Source: JACCZH01 sp963729445
GTDB taxonomy: Bacteria > Chloroflexota > Chloroflexia > Thermomicrobiales > CFX8
Assembly: GCA_963729445.1 (NCBI GenBank)
Contig: CAVSNU010000003.1
Coordinates: 1,302,001 to 1,366,000 of the forward strand
DNA: 64,000 nt
Reading direction: 5' to 3'
Shown here: positions 25,177-33,815 of the stretch, in pieces
Numbering within the stretch: position 1 is the stretch's first letter
Layout of the letters: the number at the start of each line of letters is the position of its first letter
The notes under the pieces: generated by a model
The model's input: the letters and a program-made list of their open reading frames with translations, nothing else
Databases searched by the model: none
What the model was told of the DNA's origin: nothing
Translations under genes and position numbers: made by a program

Positions 25177-25731
25177 TTACGACGTCGTAAACAGGCTGGC
25201 CGGAGCGTAGGTCGGCTCGCCGCCAAGCGCCGTCCGCTCAAGGTCGAGTAAGCGCTGCTTCAGGGGCAGGCCGCCGCCATAGCCGGTGAGCTTGCCGTTG
25301 CTGCCGATGATGCGGTGGCAGGGAACGATGGGCGGCAGCGGGTTCGCGCCGTTGGCGGCTCCGACCGCGCGCACCGCGGCTGGATTGCCGATGCGACGGG
25401 CGATCTCGCCGTAGGAGACCGTCTCGCCGTAGCCCACCTCCGCCACCGCCTGCCAGACAGCGACCTGAAACGGGGTCCCGCGCATGTCGAGCGGCAAATC
25501 CCACTCGCGTCGCCGGCCGGCCAGGTACTCCTCAAGCTGCCGGACTGCCTCGGCGTTGTGCCCGTCGTCCGGCACAATCTCGCACTTGCCGGCCAGCTTG
25601 CGAATCGCCGCTTCATGATTCATGGCCTCACTCGGCAGGAGCATCGTCAGCAGCCCGTTCGCGCTCGACGCTACCCCGAACGTACCGTAGCCGGACTCAA
25701 CCTCGCTCCACCAGATGGTCTCGATCACCAT
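25177..25731 (-). CDS. ogt: Methylated-DNA--protein-cysteine S-methyltransferase
   Basis: The 184-residue suicide repair enzyme moves the alkyl group from O6-alkylguanine in DNA to its own cysteine. The active-site motif PCHRII holds Cys138; before it is the winged-helix part (TPFQVAVWQAVAEVGYGETVSYGEIA), and after it GSNGKLTGYGGGLPLKQRLLDLE. The length is normal. The N-terminal ribonuclease-like domain is diverged, as usual. With the AlkA-like glycosylase at 12.4 kb it gives two alkylation-repair functions in the window. Identity is secure. Confidence 0.93.
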   Translation of the reverse strand: MVIETIWWSEVESGYGTFGVASSANGLLTMLLPSEAMNHEAAIRKLAGKCEIVPDDGHNAEAVRQLEEYLAGRRREWDLPLDMRGTPFQVAVWQAVAEVGYGETVSYGEIARRIGNPAAVRAVGAANGANPLPPIVPCHRIIGSNGKLTGYGGGLPLKQRLLDLERTALGGEPTYAPASLFTTS

Positions 25732-25851
25732 GGCCTCTTTCCACTATTTGCATGTGTCCAAAGTGTATCGCCAGAGCGCGTCCACGCAACCGAACTTGCG
25801 ACGATACCAGGGATGGGTAACAGAAGTTACACGGAACGACTGCTGGAGCGC

Positions 25852-26940
25852 CTAGCGAGTCAAGCGGCTCAGAGAGAGCGCGTCACGCGCGCCGTCGCGC
25901 ACTGCCAGGGCCAACTCACGCCCGGGGCAGCCGTCGAAGAGCGCTGCAAGCCGCAGGAGTCGGTGAAGAGGATCGGCGATACGCGACCTGTGATCAGTCA
26001 GGATGTACTCCGGCGAGGTAGAGGCATGAACGACCCTCCGAAGCGCGGTAGATGGAGAAAGCCGGCGCAGAACGGCCTCTGGGATCGGCGCTTCGAGCAA
26101 CGATCTCGCAAGCAGAAGGGGCCAGAAGACCGCTCCCGCGGCTCGTGATTGGCGGGTTGTCTGCACCAGCAGATGCCAATCGATCTCGTTCGCGCGCCCG
26201 CTGCTTATCGCGAGGATATCGGTCAGATGCCGAAGCGGAAGCCGTCGGTAGCGATGCGCGTAGGACATGTGCAGGCACGCCAGAAACAATGCGTCCGCCG
26301 GCGACAGGGTGCGCACCTGACTTCCCGCAACTTCGGCCATTTGACACCTATCGAGCAAGGGATCCATGTCAAGCAAGTATGGGTGGGGATCTGAAATGAT
26401 TCCAACGTGCAACTCCACACCGAAGTCACTGTCCGGCCCGTACATGGGCTGTAAATGGTGACTCGCCTCGGTTTCACCCTTCGAGTAGAAGCCCGACCGG
26501 ACAAGGATCTCCCGCGCCGGCTCAAGCTGATTCCTGGGAAGCAACAAATCGATATCCGAGAACGAGCGATGGACCGGCTCCGGGTATACGCTGTACGCGA
26601 GTGCGGCGCCTTTGAGGAGAACTGGGGCGATTCCCGCAGAGTGGAGAGCGTCAACCACCTGGCGGACCGCTGGAGCCGAATCAACTTCGAGCAGCATCCG
26701 CTCGGCCAGATATGTTATGCGCAGGCGATCGCGGATGTCATCTGGGATGCAGCCGTCTGACGCGGAGAGTGACGAATACAACAGCGGTGCTACCTGATGC
26801 TTCACCGCAAGATCGACAAGTTCACTCCATACGAACGTGCAGTCTAGACAGCATACGTCTATAGCATCGTTGCCGGCATTGAACTGTCGTCGAAGGGACG
26901 CGACCAACGCACATTCGGCTAGAGAGAGTTTCGATGTCAT
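25852..26940 (-). CDS. Nucleotidyltransferase family protein (NTP_transf_5-like) in RiPP-like operon
   Basis: The 362-residue product matches the uncharacterised nucleotidyltransferase family seen in lasso-peptide and related clusters (PF14907). It shows APVLLKGAALA (Lys110-Gly111) followed by HRSFSDIDLLLP with the metal-binding acid pair Asp129 and Asp131. Later come ELHVGI and SPADALFLACLHMSYAHRYRRLPLRHLTDI. The family is presumed to transfer a nucleotide to a peptide or protein. Its ATG overlaps the stop of the kinase gene (ATGA), implying translational coupling. Last gene of the four-gene operon; 120 bases separate it from ogt. Confidence 0.8.
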   Translation of the reverse strand: MTSKLSLAECALVASLRRQFNAGNDAIDVCCLDCTFVWSELVDLAVKHQVAPLLYSSLSASDGCIPDDIRDRLRITYLAERMLLEVDSAPAVRQVVDALHSAGIAPVLLKGAALAYSVYPEPVHRSFSDIDLLLPRNQLEPAREILVRSGFYSKGETEASHHLQPMYGPDSDFGVELHVGIISDPHPYLLDMDPLLDRCQMAEVAGSQVRTLSPADALFLACLHMSYAHRYRRLPLRHLTDILAISSGRANEIDWHLLVQTTRQSRAAGAVFWPLLLARSLLEAPIPEAVLRRLSPSTALRRVVHASTSPEYILTDHRSRIADPLHRLLRLAALFDGCPGRELALAVRDGARDALSLSRLTR

Positions 26941-27887
26941 GGATTGCGGCTTACCCAGTCCAATGGTTCGACACCGGCGTAGGACGGGCGACGGGGATCT
27001 GCCACAAGCCTCGAAAGGGTCTCGACAGCATCTTCAAGGTGGTCGTAGGTCAGGATATAGCACTGTGCGCCTTCAGCGAGCCGGGCAAGCGCCTCGAGTC
27101 CTTCTGGTCCATGGAGCGGGATGTTCAGCGATTGCCGCAACAGTTCAGAAAATGCCTGCACGGTGGATAGTTCTGTCAGCGTGGCTGCATGGCCCGGCTG
27201 TCGTTGAGGAACGACGATGTATCGAATTCGCGTGTCTTCATGAGTGCGACTGCACGGCGGTACAAGAAAGCGCACGAGACTACCATCCGCACGCCTCGCG
27301 ACCACCGGAGGGGAGGGCAATTCATACCGTGTCGATAGCGCATGCCAACCACCGCTTTTGAGACAGATACCTTTCTGAAAGGGGTGCAGGGCGAGCGAGT
27401 CACGATCTACAATGGCGAACTCGTCTGACAGATAGCTGAAGCCTTCGAAACACAGTGCTGCCACCAACGTCGATTTGCCCGCGCCCGACATCGCGGGAAA
27501 CAGAATGGCGTCCGTTCCACGCGCAATAACCCCCGCATGGACAAACACGTACTTGGCCAGGTCCTCCACGGCAGCAGCATCAATGAGGTATTCGAGCTCA
27601 CCGAGGGTATCCGGGATGTATGCCGTGCTCTCGTCACATAATTCGCAGTGGCCCGACTCCCCGCAGTGCATTTCCAAGCCGCGGTTCCAGGTCACAGAAA
27701 ATCGTGCTGAGTGCGCTGTATCGCTGCTAGAACCCACAATCGTGACCGGGTACAGCACGGAAAGATCGTCAAGCACCCGGGGGCAACTGCTCGACACAAT
27801 CGCGGAAAACGAGAGGAGCTGGATACGACACGCATCCAGTGAAGCCGTCCGGGTTATCGGACTTTCGGATACTCTCGTCACATACAC
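26937..27887 (-). CDS. HPr kinase-like protein (RiPP/lasso-type precursor kinase)
   Basis: The 316-residue product has the HprK-type core: VFVHAGVIARG followed by a Walker A loop PAMSGAGKSTL (residues ~132-141) and YLSDEFAIVD. It lacks the N-terminal domain and HPr-binding features of true HprK. Such kinases in lasso-peptide clusters (ThcoK/PadeK type) phosphorylate the precursor's C-terminus. Unusual is HCGESGHCELC (Cys75, Cys81, Cys84), a possible metal site. I favour the GTG at 27887, with GGAG eight bases upstream and overlapping the end of the PqqD gene; a GTG at 27908 is the alternative. It couples to the nucleotidyltransferase gene. Confidence 0.78.
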   Translation of the reverse strand: MYVTRVSESPITRTASLDACRIQLLSFSAIVSSSCPRVLDDLSVLYPVTIVGSSSDTAHSARFSVTWNRGLEMHCGESGHCELCDESTAYIPDTLGELEYLIDAAAVEDLAKYVFVHAGVIARGTDAILFPAMSGAGKSTLVAALCFEGFSYLSDEFAIVDRDSLALHPFQKGICLKSGGWHALSTRYELPSPPVVARRADGSLVRFLVPPCSRTHEDTRIRYIVVPQRQPGHAATLTELSTVQAFSELLRQSLNIPLHGPEGLEALARLAEGAQCYILTYDHLEDAVETLSRLVADPRRPSYAGVEPLDWVSRNP

Positions 27888-28210
27888 GACTGATGCTCCA
27901 GACGCCACGCCACCAATAAACCCGCTTCGGCGAACGTCCGGAGTATGGGCGGAACATCCTCGTGAATGCTGATCTCGTGCTCGGGAAACCGGCCGATTAA
28001 TTCCGACACAATGTGCTGAGGGAGATGCTCGCCGTCACACATAGCCCAGACAAAAGCAGCGGTGGGATTGAGGATGTGAACCTGTTGCTGTCTAGTGTCA
28101 TACACGACCAGTTCCCCATCCAGGACCCTTTCAATGATTCCATCCACTCGTCGCCGAGGCTGGATTGGGCTCTGAGCATCGGCATCAGAACGCGTGAGAT
28201 CCTCCGCCAT
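27878..28210 (-). CDS. PqqD-like RiPP recognition element protein
   Basis: The 110-residue product is a stand-alone RRE (PqqD fold): a beta strand set (GIIERVLDGELVVYDTRQQQVHILNPTAAFVW) followed by helices (PQHIVSELIGRFP, VPPILRTFAEAGLLV). In RiPP pathways such domains hold the precursor's leader for the tailoring enzymes. GAGGT lies five bases before the ATG at 28210. It sits 62 bases after the candidate precursor gene and overlaps the kinase gene start. Fold assignment is good; partner assignment is by context. Confidence 0.82.
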   Translation of the reverse strand: MAEDLTRSDADAQSPIQPRRRVDGIIERVLDGELVVYDTRQQQVHILNPTAAFVWAMCDGEHLPQHIVSELIGRFPEHEISIHEDVPPILRTFAEAGLLVAWRLEHQSCM

Positions 28211-28272
28211 TTTCTACCTCACTTGTGGGTTTGCGTACGCGCCATACCGAATCGAATTCCTTAGCCCTTTTC

Positions 28273-28581
28273 TTAATCATTACCGTTATTCCATCTGTTG
28301 TCGTTATTGCCGTCACGCGGTTTGGCGCTAAAAGTCCAACTACTGCCGATCATCCATGGATTGCCGTTACTCCCGTTTTTCCGATTGCTGCGGGGATCTG
28401 ACCCTGAAGGATTAATCCTGTAGGACAAACTGGAACTCTGAATGCTCGGCTTGGTGTAGACAGATGTCAGAATGAGGCCGCTCGTTAGCGTGGTGCCTCT
28501 TTTGACGAAATCACGCCGCGTTGAAGTAGGAGGTCCAGAAGAGTTGTCGGGAATGGTGTCGTTGTTGACTGGTTCGCCCAT
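28273..28581 (-). CDS. Candidate RiPP precursor peptide, 102 aa
   Basis: The product starts MGEPVNNDTIPDN (ATG 28581, GGAGG five bases upstream). Residues 21-40 form a twin-arginine-like hydrophobic segment (TRRDFVKRG then TTLTSGLILTSV). Directly after it is VYTKPSIQSSSL: Tyr42-x-x-Pro45-x-Ile47 fits the YxxPxL leader motif read by lasso-type RREs. The remaining ~55 residues are rich in Ser, Asn, Gly and Trp (GSNGNPWMIGSSW, GNNDNRWNNGND), unlike a folded enzyme. First gene of the operon with the RRE, kinase and nucleotidyltransferase. Alternatively it could be a Tat-exported small protein. Function inferred from motif and context. Confidence 0.6.
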   Translation of the reverse strand: MGEPVNNDTIPDNSSGPPTSTRRDFVKRGTTLTSGLILTSVYTKPSIQSSSLSYRINPSGSDPRSNRKNGSNGNPWMIGSSWTFSAKPRDGNNDNRWNNGND

Positions 28582-28864
28582 GCGATCCTCCTCGTACAAG
28601 ATTCGAAAGACCGGTTGATCTGCAATGATGCAATAGCAGCGTACCAACCAGCTTTCGGGGACGACTGTTGCTGCGTTAGCTTTCGTCTGACATTTGTTTC
28701 AGGAGAAACAAAGCTCTGCTCGACCAGCATGATCCAATGGCAATCGTGTAGTATGTGCCACCAAGACGGGACACCAGCCACACGACGATCCTGACGTCGC
28801 TTCGCCTCCAACACCGAGGCAGGCGACCAGAGCGCACGACAGCAACAGAGGAGACCCATCCACA

Positions 28865-30247
28865 ATGAAGAACTACGCAACGTACAGCTTCTGGCTTGAG
28901 ACGTGTGGGGATGACCTGACGCCGCGCCCGCCGCTGGATGGCTCGATCTCGGTGGATGTGGCCATTCTGGGCGGGGGATTCACCGGCCTCTGGACGGCCT
29001 ACCACCTGCTCAAGCGCGATCCTTCATTGAACGTCGTCGTCGTCGAGGCGGAGATCGCCGGGTTTGGAGCATCGGGCCGCAATGGTGGCTGGTGCTTCTC
29101 CGGGTTCCCCGTCTCCCCCACGCAGCTCAAAGAGCGCTACGGACGGGACGTCGCGCGGGCCGTCTCGCTGGCGATGTACGACTCGGTGGACGATGTGGGG
29201 GCTGTCTGTCAGGCGGAAGGTATCGATGCCCACTACGCCAAGGGCGGTGAGCTGGAGGTTGCCCGCGCCGCGTACGACCTCCCCAAGCTGCAGGAGATGT
29301 ACGACGAGTTCAAGGCGATCGGCCTGGAAGATCGCTACGAGCTGTTCGATGCCGAGCAGACCGCCGAGCGCATCCGGGTCGCCGGCGCTGTCGGGTCGTT
29401 CTGGAACAAGGAGGGCGCCATCATCCAGCCGGCCAGGCTTGCCCGCGGGTTGGCCCGGGCGGTGGAGCGTCAAGGCGGAACCATCTACGAGCGCACCAGA
29501 GTCACTGACTACGTCCCTGGCCCACTGCCGCGTCTCGACACGCCCCTGGGCAACATCTCCGCTCGCGCGATCGTCCTGGCCGGTGAGGCCTACCTGTCGC
29601 AGCTGCCCAAGCTCCGGCGCCAGATCATGCCGCTCACCTCGCACATCGTCGTCACCGAGCCGCTGAGCGACGAGCAGTGGCAACAGATCGGGTGGGAGCA
29701 CCGTGAGGCCCTCGGCGGGTTTGGCACGAACGGCGGCTACCTGAACCACACTGCCGACGGCCGGATCGCTTTCGGCGCATATCGGGCGCAGTACCCGTTC
29801 AACTCCAGAATCAGCGACTCCATCGACCGCAACGAGGCCATCTTCGAGCACGCGCGCCAGGCGGCGCTGGACTGGTTCCCGATGCTGAAGGACGTGCGCT
29901 TCACCCACTCCTGGGGCGGCGTCTTTGGCATTCCGCGCGACCGCATGCCGGTGATGTCGTACGACCGGCACACCGGTATCGCGACCGGGCGCGGGTACAC
30001 CGGCGAGGGCGTCGCAACCGCCAATCTCTCTGGACGGGTCCTGACCGACCTCATCACGGAAACTGACAGCGACCTGACACGACTGCCAATGACGACGCAT
30101 ACGTCGCGGCAGTGGGAGCCGGAGCCGCTGCGCTGGACCGGCGTCACGTTCGTGCGCCGCAGCCGCCAAAAGATGCAGGAAGAGGTCGAGCGTACCGGCC
30201 GCTACTCCGACAAGAAATCGCTTGCACAGCGCCTGTACGACTACTAG
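28865..30247 (+). CDS. FAD-dependent oxidoreductase, DAO family (OrdL/PuuB-like)
   Basis: The 460-residue flavoenzyme has the dinucleotide-binding motif DVAILGGGFTGLWTAYHLLKRDP (GGGFTG at 36-41), then VVEAEIAGFGASGRNGGWC, a hallmark of OrdL/PuuB-type amine oxidoreductases. The C-terminal FAD motif is GRGYTGEGVATANLSGRVLTDLI. Family members oxidise amines or D-amino acids such as gamma-glutamylputrescine. The substrate cannot be read from the sequence. The ATG at 28865 follows GAGGAG. It is divergent from the RiPP-like operon, 283 bases away. No membrane segment. Confidence 0.85.
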   Translation: MKNYATYSFWLETCGDDLTPRPPLDGSISVDVAILGGGFTGLWTAYHLLKRDPSLNVVVVEAEIAGFGASGRNGGWCFSGFPVSPTQLKERYGRDVARAVSLAMYDSVDDVGAVCQAEGIDAHYAKGGELEVARAAYDLPKLQEMYDEFKAIGLEDRYELFDAEQTAERIRVAGAVGSFWNKEGAIIQPARLARGLARAVERQGGTIYERTRVTDYVPGPLPRLDTPLGNISARAIVLAGEAYLSQLPKLRRQIMPLTSHIVVTEPLSDEQWQQIGWEHREALGGFGTNGGYLNHTADGRIAFGAYRAQYPFNSRISDSIDRNEAIFEHARQAALDWFPMLKDVRFTHSWGGVFGIPRDRMPVMSYDRHTGIATGRGYTGEGVATANLSGRVLTDLITETDSDLTRLPMTTHTSRQWEPEPLRWTGVTFVRRSRQKMQEEVERTGRYSDKKSLAQRLYDY

Positions 30248-30324
30248 AGGGGCTGAGTAGAGACACTGCTGCGGGGGTGAGACGCTGCCTGGTTTATGGA
30301 CGTGCCCGATAATCACAAAAATTC

Positions 30325-30594
30325 GTAGGGGCGTAATGTATTGCGCCCTCTCCGGCTTCTGGCGACCCAGGCAGGGCGCAATACATTACGCCCCATACGC
30401 ATCAACTCAAGTGGGATGAGGGAGAAGATCGGCCTGTTTTCGTCATCCTGAGGCAACGAAGAGCCTGCCCTGAGCGAAGCCGAATGGGATCTCGTTGTGG
30501 GCCGTCGAAGGGGTACACCAGAGATCCTCCGTTGCCTCAGGATGACTGCCATGATGCGTGTGGGGCGCAATACATTACGCCCCTACTCAGACAT
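30325..30594. repeat. GCGCAAT palindrome family plus stem-loop repeat
   Basis: A perfect 22-bp inverted repeat opens the block (30328-30349 with 30373-30394; core TAATGTATTGCGCCC). A CGTCATCCTGAGG stem-loop with GATCTC/GAGATCC arms follows (about 30439-30545), and a further GGGGCGCAATACATTACGCC half ends it (30562-30583). Confidence 0.8.
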
Positions 30595-30633
30595 GGCGAC
30601 TCTACATTCTCGGATTAACCGGGACATCTTCAT

Positions 30634-33360
30634 TTAGGCGCGGCTGTAGCGTAGCGAGATCCGGTAGCGGCTCTCTTCGTCGTCGCTGTAGTAGGTCCGC
30701 TGCTCGCGGTATTCGACGATCTTCTCGACCGGCTCGACGGTGACATCGATAGCGCCGGGAGTCGTATATGACTCCGCCGCTCCTATCGGGTAGTTGGAGC
30801 TGGTCATCTCGTCCAGCTCGAGCGCCGACAGCCCGATGGTGTCCTGGATAATCAGATCGGCCGGGGCCCAGAGCGCCACAAAGAACACGATTGCAGCCAC
30901 GATCGCGGCGGCTATCGCCCCGATCAATACGGCTGAGAGACCGATGATCACGCCCACGAGTGTCACGATAGCGGTAACAAGGGTATTCGCGACCGCCTGT
31001 ATGGAACTGCCCATTACGAAGATGAACGCGTCAACGAACCCCTGCACCTGGTCTCGGTACGCGCTCTCACTGTCGACCTCGAAGCCAATGACCGCCATCG
31101 CGATACCGGCAATGTTGTTGCGGCTGAAGAGAACGCGAGGAATATCGCGAGTCTCGCCCGAGTCAACATCCTCGAAGATGCCAAGCGAGCCGCCACCGAA
31201 CTTGTGATCCATCACCGCGCCAAGCGTTCCATTGAGCTCGATTGGGACTGCCACGATGCGCAGCCCCACCTCGTCAGAGCCGAACGAGGCCGGCGAGGTC
31301 TCGTCGATGCAGGACAGGACCTCACTCGCGATGTCGAAGGTTGCGGTTGGAGGCGCAACAACGCGAATGTACTCGTATGCGCCTAACTCCGTACGGGTCA
31401 CGTTATCGATCTCATGCGTGATGACGACTTGTATGATGTAAACGCCCGATGCAAGATCCGTCGGAACCTGGAAGGTGAGCTGGTCCTGAACGCGGTTATC
31501 TCGAATAACGCGCTCTGTGCCATCGACAGTCTCGGTGATAGGCGTCGTGGTGTCCCCGCACACGTGTGCCTCAACATCACGGGTCGTCTCGCCAATCTGG
31601 AAACGCACCTTGGCATCAACACTGAAGTAGTTTGCTCCGGTCAACTTGACCATCTCACCGGCACGAACCTCTGGAACCCGCATGCAGACGTCACCGTACG
31701 CGTGTCCCGGACAGGGCGCCATCTGTGTTTGACAGTTGAGCTGGGAGCTATCGGGAACCCCGTCACCGTCACCATCAACCGGCACGACTGAGCACAGCTG
31801 TTGCAGCTCTTCCGGCGCGTACTCCGGGAGAGTCAGCCCGAACTGAATCGTCCGCAAATCGTTGATGCGGAAAATGGTCGGCGTGTACCACACCTCATTA
31901 AAATCGATCCCGGGAGTTATTCTCATCCCGCCGGGCCGCTCCTCCGTCAGGCACTCGGGACTGCCGAACATGGTCTGGCTCGCGTGCATCACGATCTCAA
32001 GCGCAAGCGTGTTGGCCAGATCCTCCGGTGATACAGCCGTGTCAGCGAGATCAAAACGCGGATCGAAGAGCTTATCCCGCACCGCGGGCGACAGATCGTC
32101 GATCTTCTCCAGCGAGCATTCCAGAACGTCCCGAGTGGCCTGAGGCAAGCTGCTGAACGCCTCGAACGCCGCCGTTTCCAGCTCGTTCGCCGGGCTATGG
32201 CCGGCCATGTAGCGCCGCCCCAGCTGGAAGAACATGGACGCCAGGGTGCTGGGAGTCAGGCTGTTCTCAGCGAGCTTCTGAAGCTTGGCCATCGGGGCCG
32301 TTTTGGGCTTGAAGCCTTCCGGAACCGGCACACAGAAATCCCCAAGCGGGTCTACCGGCGGATCTACAGGTGGGTCTACCGGAGGGTCCACCGGTGGATC
32401 AACCGGTTCATCCCCGTAACGCCAGGCATAGTAGTGCAAGCCGACGTTGCCTGCCTCAACCAGCCAGCCGGGTGGGTTCCCGGGCGTGTACGTCAGGCAG
32501 CGTCGCTCAAAGCACTGTACGAGCACCAGCCGGACCGTGCCGGCGACGCGCACGTTCGCCCAGTACGGTTCGCTGATGGGGCGGCCGGTGGCGAAGTAGG
32601 CGTTTTCAAACAGACTGTTTTGAACGAACGCGCCGTTCTCGTACACGGTGCCTGACGAATTCATGAACTCCCAGAAGGGCGCGGCGATCGAGTGATTGGT
32701 GACATCATCGATGATGCCGACGGTAATTCCCTGACCGGCGAGCCCAGGATCAGACGTCACGGTGCCGGAACGGTCCAGGCGTTGAACGATGGCGCTATTT
32801 ACCGCGAGCGGCGCGGCGTCAAGCAGTGGGCCGAAGGTGGCGTAGGTCGGACCGTTGGGATCATCCCCGTCGCCGGCGACGTTGACCTGTGCCGGTAAGC
32901 GGTCCTTGAAGCTGTTATGGCCGACCTGCATCCGCCCGGATACAAGCTCGACAACCAGCAATCCATTGGTCACGTACCAGATAGAGGCGGGGTCGCCGCT
33001 GGCCGGGTTGGTGATCTCCATGCGCGCCTTGTCGAAGTACTGCACGGTTCGCAGCTCACCGGGCGACTCGGCATACTCCTCGTCCATCGCACCGGTGAAG
33101 GCCTCTGGGCCCCACATCCACGTCCGGCTGACCATGCCGTCGATGACGGGGCGGTCCGTCCGCGCCCAGGTGCGCTCGAAGTACTGGTTAGCCGGCGGCG
33201 CGGCCAGCGTTGCCTGCGGCCCGAACCGCGGCATATGCAGTCCGGGAGCCGAGCCGTAGAACGAACTCAAGGCCATGCTACCGGCAGCAGCTCCACTCAT
33301 TTTGAGCAGGCGGCGTCGGCTGAGGGATCGGTCGCCAGGAGACGTCTTGAGGTTGCCCAT
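30634..33360 (-). CDS. Large exported protein with twin-arginine signal, unknown function
   Basis: The 908-residue product has a Tat-type signal (SRRRLLKMSGAAAGSMAL within the first ~35 residues). The N-terminal ~300 residues are globular and similar to secreted Chloroflexota proteins (FFARGERL-like TWMWGPEAF, CLTYTPGNPPGWLVEAGNVG). Then come five PVDP repeats (about 325-343), a domain with an acidic GDGDGVPDSS loop, an IPT/TIG-like section and, near residues 780-840, a long hydrophobic segment (VTLVGVIIGLSAVLIGAIAA). ATG 33360 has GGAGG eight bases upstream; ATG 33366 is too close to it. Probably surface-anchored or membrane-bound. No enzymatic motif. Confidence 0.7.
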   Translation of the reverse strand: MGNLKTSPGDRSLSRRRLLKMSGAAAGSMALSSFYGSAPGLHMPRFGPQATLAAPPANQYFERTWARTDRPVIDGMVSRTWMWGPEAFTGAMDEEYAESPGELRTVQYFDKARMEITNPASGDPASIWYVTNGLLVVELVSGRMQVGHNSFKDRLPAQVNVAGDGDDPNGPTYATFGPLLDAAPLAVNSAIVQRLDRSGTVTSDPGLAGQGITVGIIDDVTNHSIAAPFWEFMNSSGTVYENGAFVQNSLFENAYFATGRPISEPYWANVRVAGTVRLVLVQCFERRCLTYTPGNPPGWLVEAGNVGLHYYAWRYGDEPVDPPVDPPVDPPVDPPVDPLGDFCVPVPEGFKPKTAPMAKLQKLAENSLTPSTLASMFFQLGRRYMAGHSPANELETAAFEAFSSLPQATRDVLECSLEKIDDLSPAVRDKLFDPRFDLADTAVSPEDLANTLALEIVMHASQTMFGSPECLTEERPGGMRITPGIDFNEVWYTPTIFRINDLRTIQFGLTLPEYAPEELQQLCSVVPVDGDGDGVPDSSQLNCQTQMAPCPGHAYGDVCMRVPEVRAGEMVKLTGANYFSVDAKVRFQIGETTRDVEAHVCGDTTTPITETVDGTERVIRDNRVQDQLTFQVPTDLASGVYIIQVVITHEIDNVTRTELGAYEYIRVVAPPTATFDIASEVLSCIDETSPASFGSDEVGLRIVAVPIELNGTLGAVMDHKFGGGSLGIFEDVDSGETRDIPRVLFSRNNIAGIAMAVIGFEVDSESAYRDQVQGFVDAFIFVMGSSIQAVANTLVTAIVTLVGVIIGLSAVLIGAIAAAIVAAIVFFVALWAPADLIIQDTIGLSALELDEMTSSNYPIGAAESYTTPGAIDVTVEPVEKIVEYREQRTYYSDDEESRYRISLRYSRA

Positions 33361-33411
33361 GCGCATGCCCTCCCCGATTATGGATTGTCTTTCTATTGAA
33401 GCAGTGGGCGC

Positions 33412-33441
33412 ATACTAGCAGTATGTGTAGTGTTAAGTCAA
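33412..33441 (-). promoter_or_regulatory. Sigma70-type promoter of the Tat-signal protein gene
   Basis: On the minus strand TTGACT (33441-33436), an 18-base spacer and TAGTAT (33417-33412). A perfect palindrome CATACT-gct-AGTATG (33411-33425) covers the -10 element and could be an operator. Confidence 0.5.
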
Positions 33442-33815
33442 CTGTTTTGCGAACGCATTGCGTACCGCTCACATTTAGCCAAAACGTACTTTTCGAGAAG
33501 CAGAGCGTTTGCCCAGGATATACGCCTCGCGTAGGCAGTCTGCCAGGCGCTCCGTCCGCCTAGATGGACGATCGTTCCGCATATCGTCATGGCCCACCTC
33601 TTCGGGATTGGGGTCGCAGGGTTTCAGGCTTGTAGCGTCCAATCGCTACGGCCAGGCGAACCCGCGACAAACCAGCCGCATCGAGTGGTAGCATCGTGGT
33701 TTAGACGATTCGGCGATGGCTGGGGTCGAGGGGCACGGGTGGGGCGAAACCAGACAGCAGGCGCGTTCATTCAGACAGTAGCGCAGCACGCCGCGTACCT
33801 GAGGGCACGGCCGGC
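33442..33815. other. Intergenic region between the Tat-protein gene and smc
   Basis: About 370 bases with no supported ORF and no dispersed repeat. It probably contains the smc promoter; nothing specific is recognisable. Confidence 0.35.

Noticed and set aside
25852..28581. Reading the cluster as a complete PQQ or classical lasso-peptide locus
   Set aside because: No PqqA-like Glu-Tyr peptide, no radical SAM PqqE, and no asparagine-synthetase-like cyclase or transglutaminase-like protease nearby.
30634..33360. PVDP repeats as a collagen-like or cell-wall-spanning domain
   Set aside because: Only about 20 residues long; more simply a flexible linker between two globular halves.
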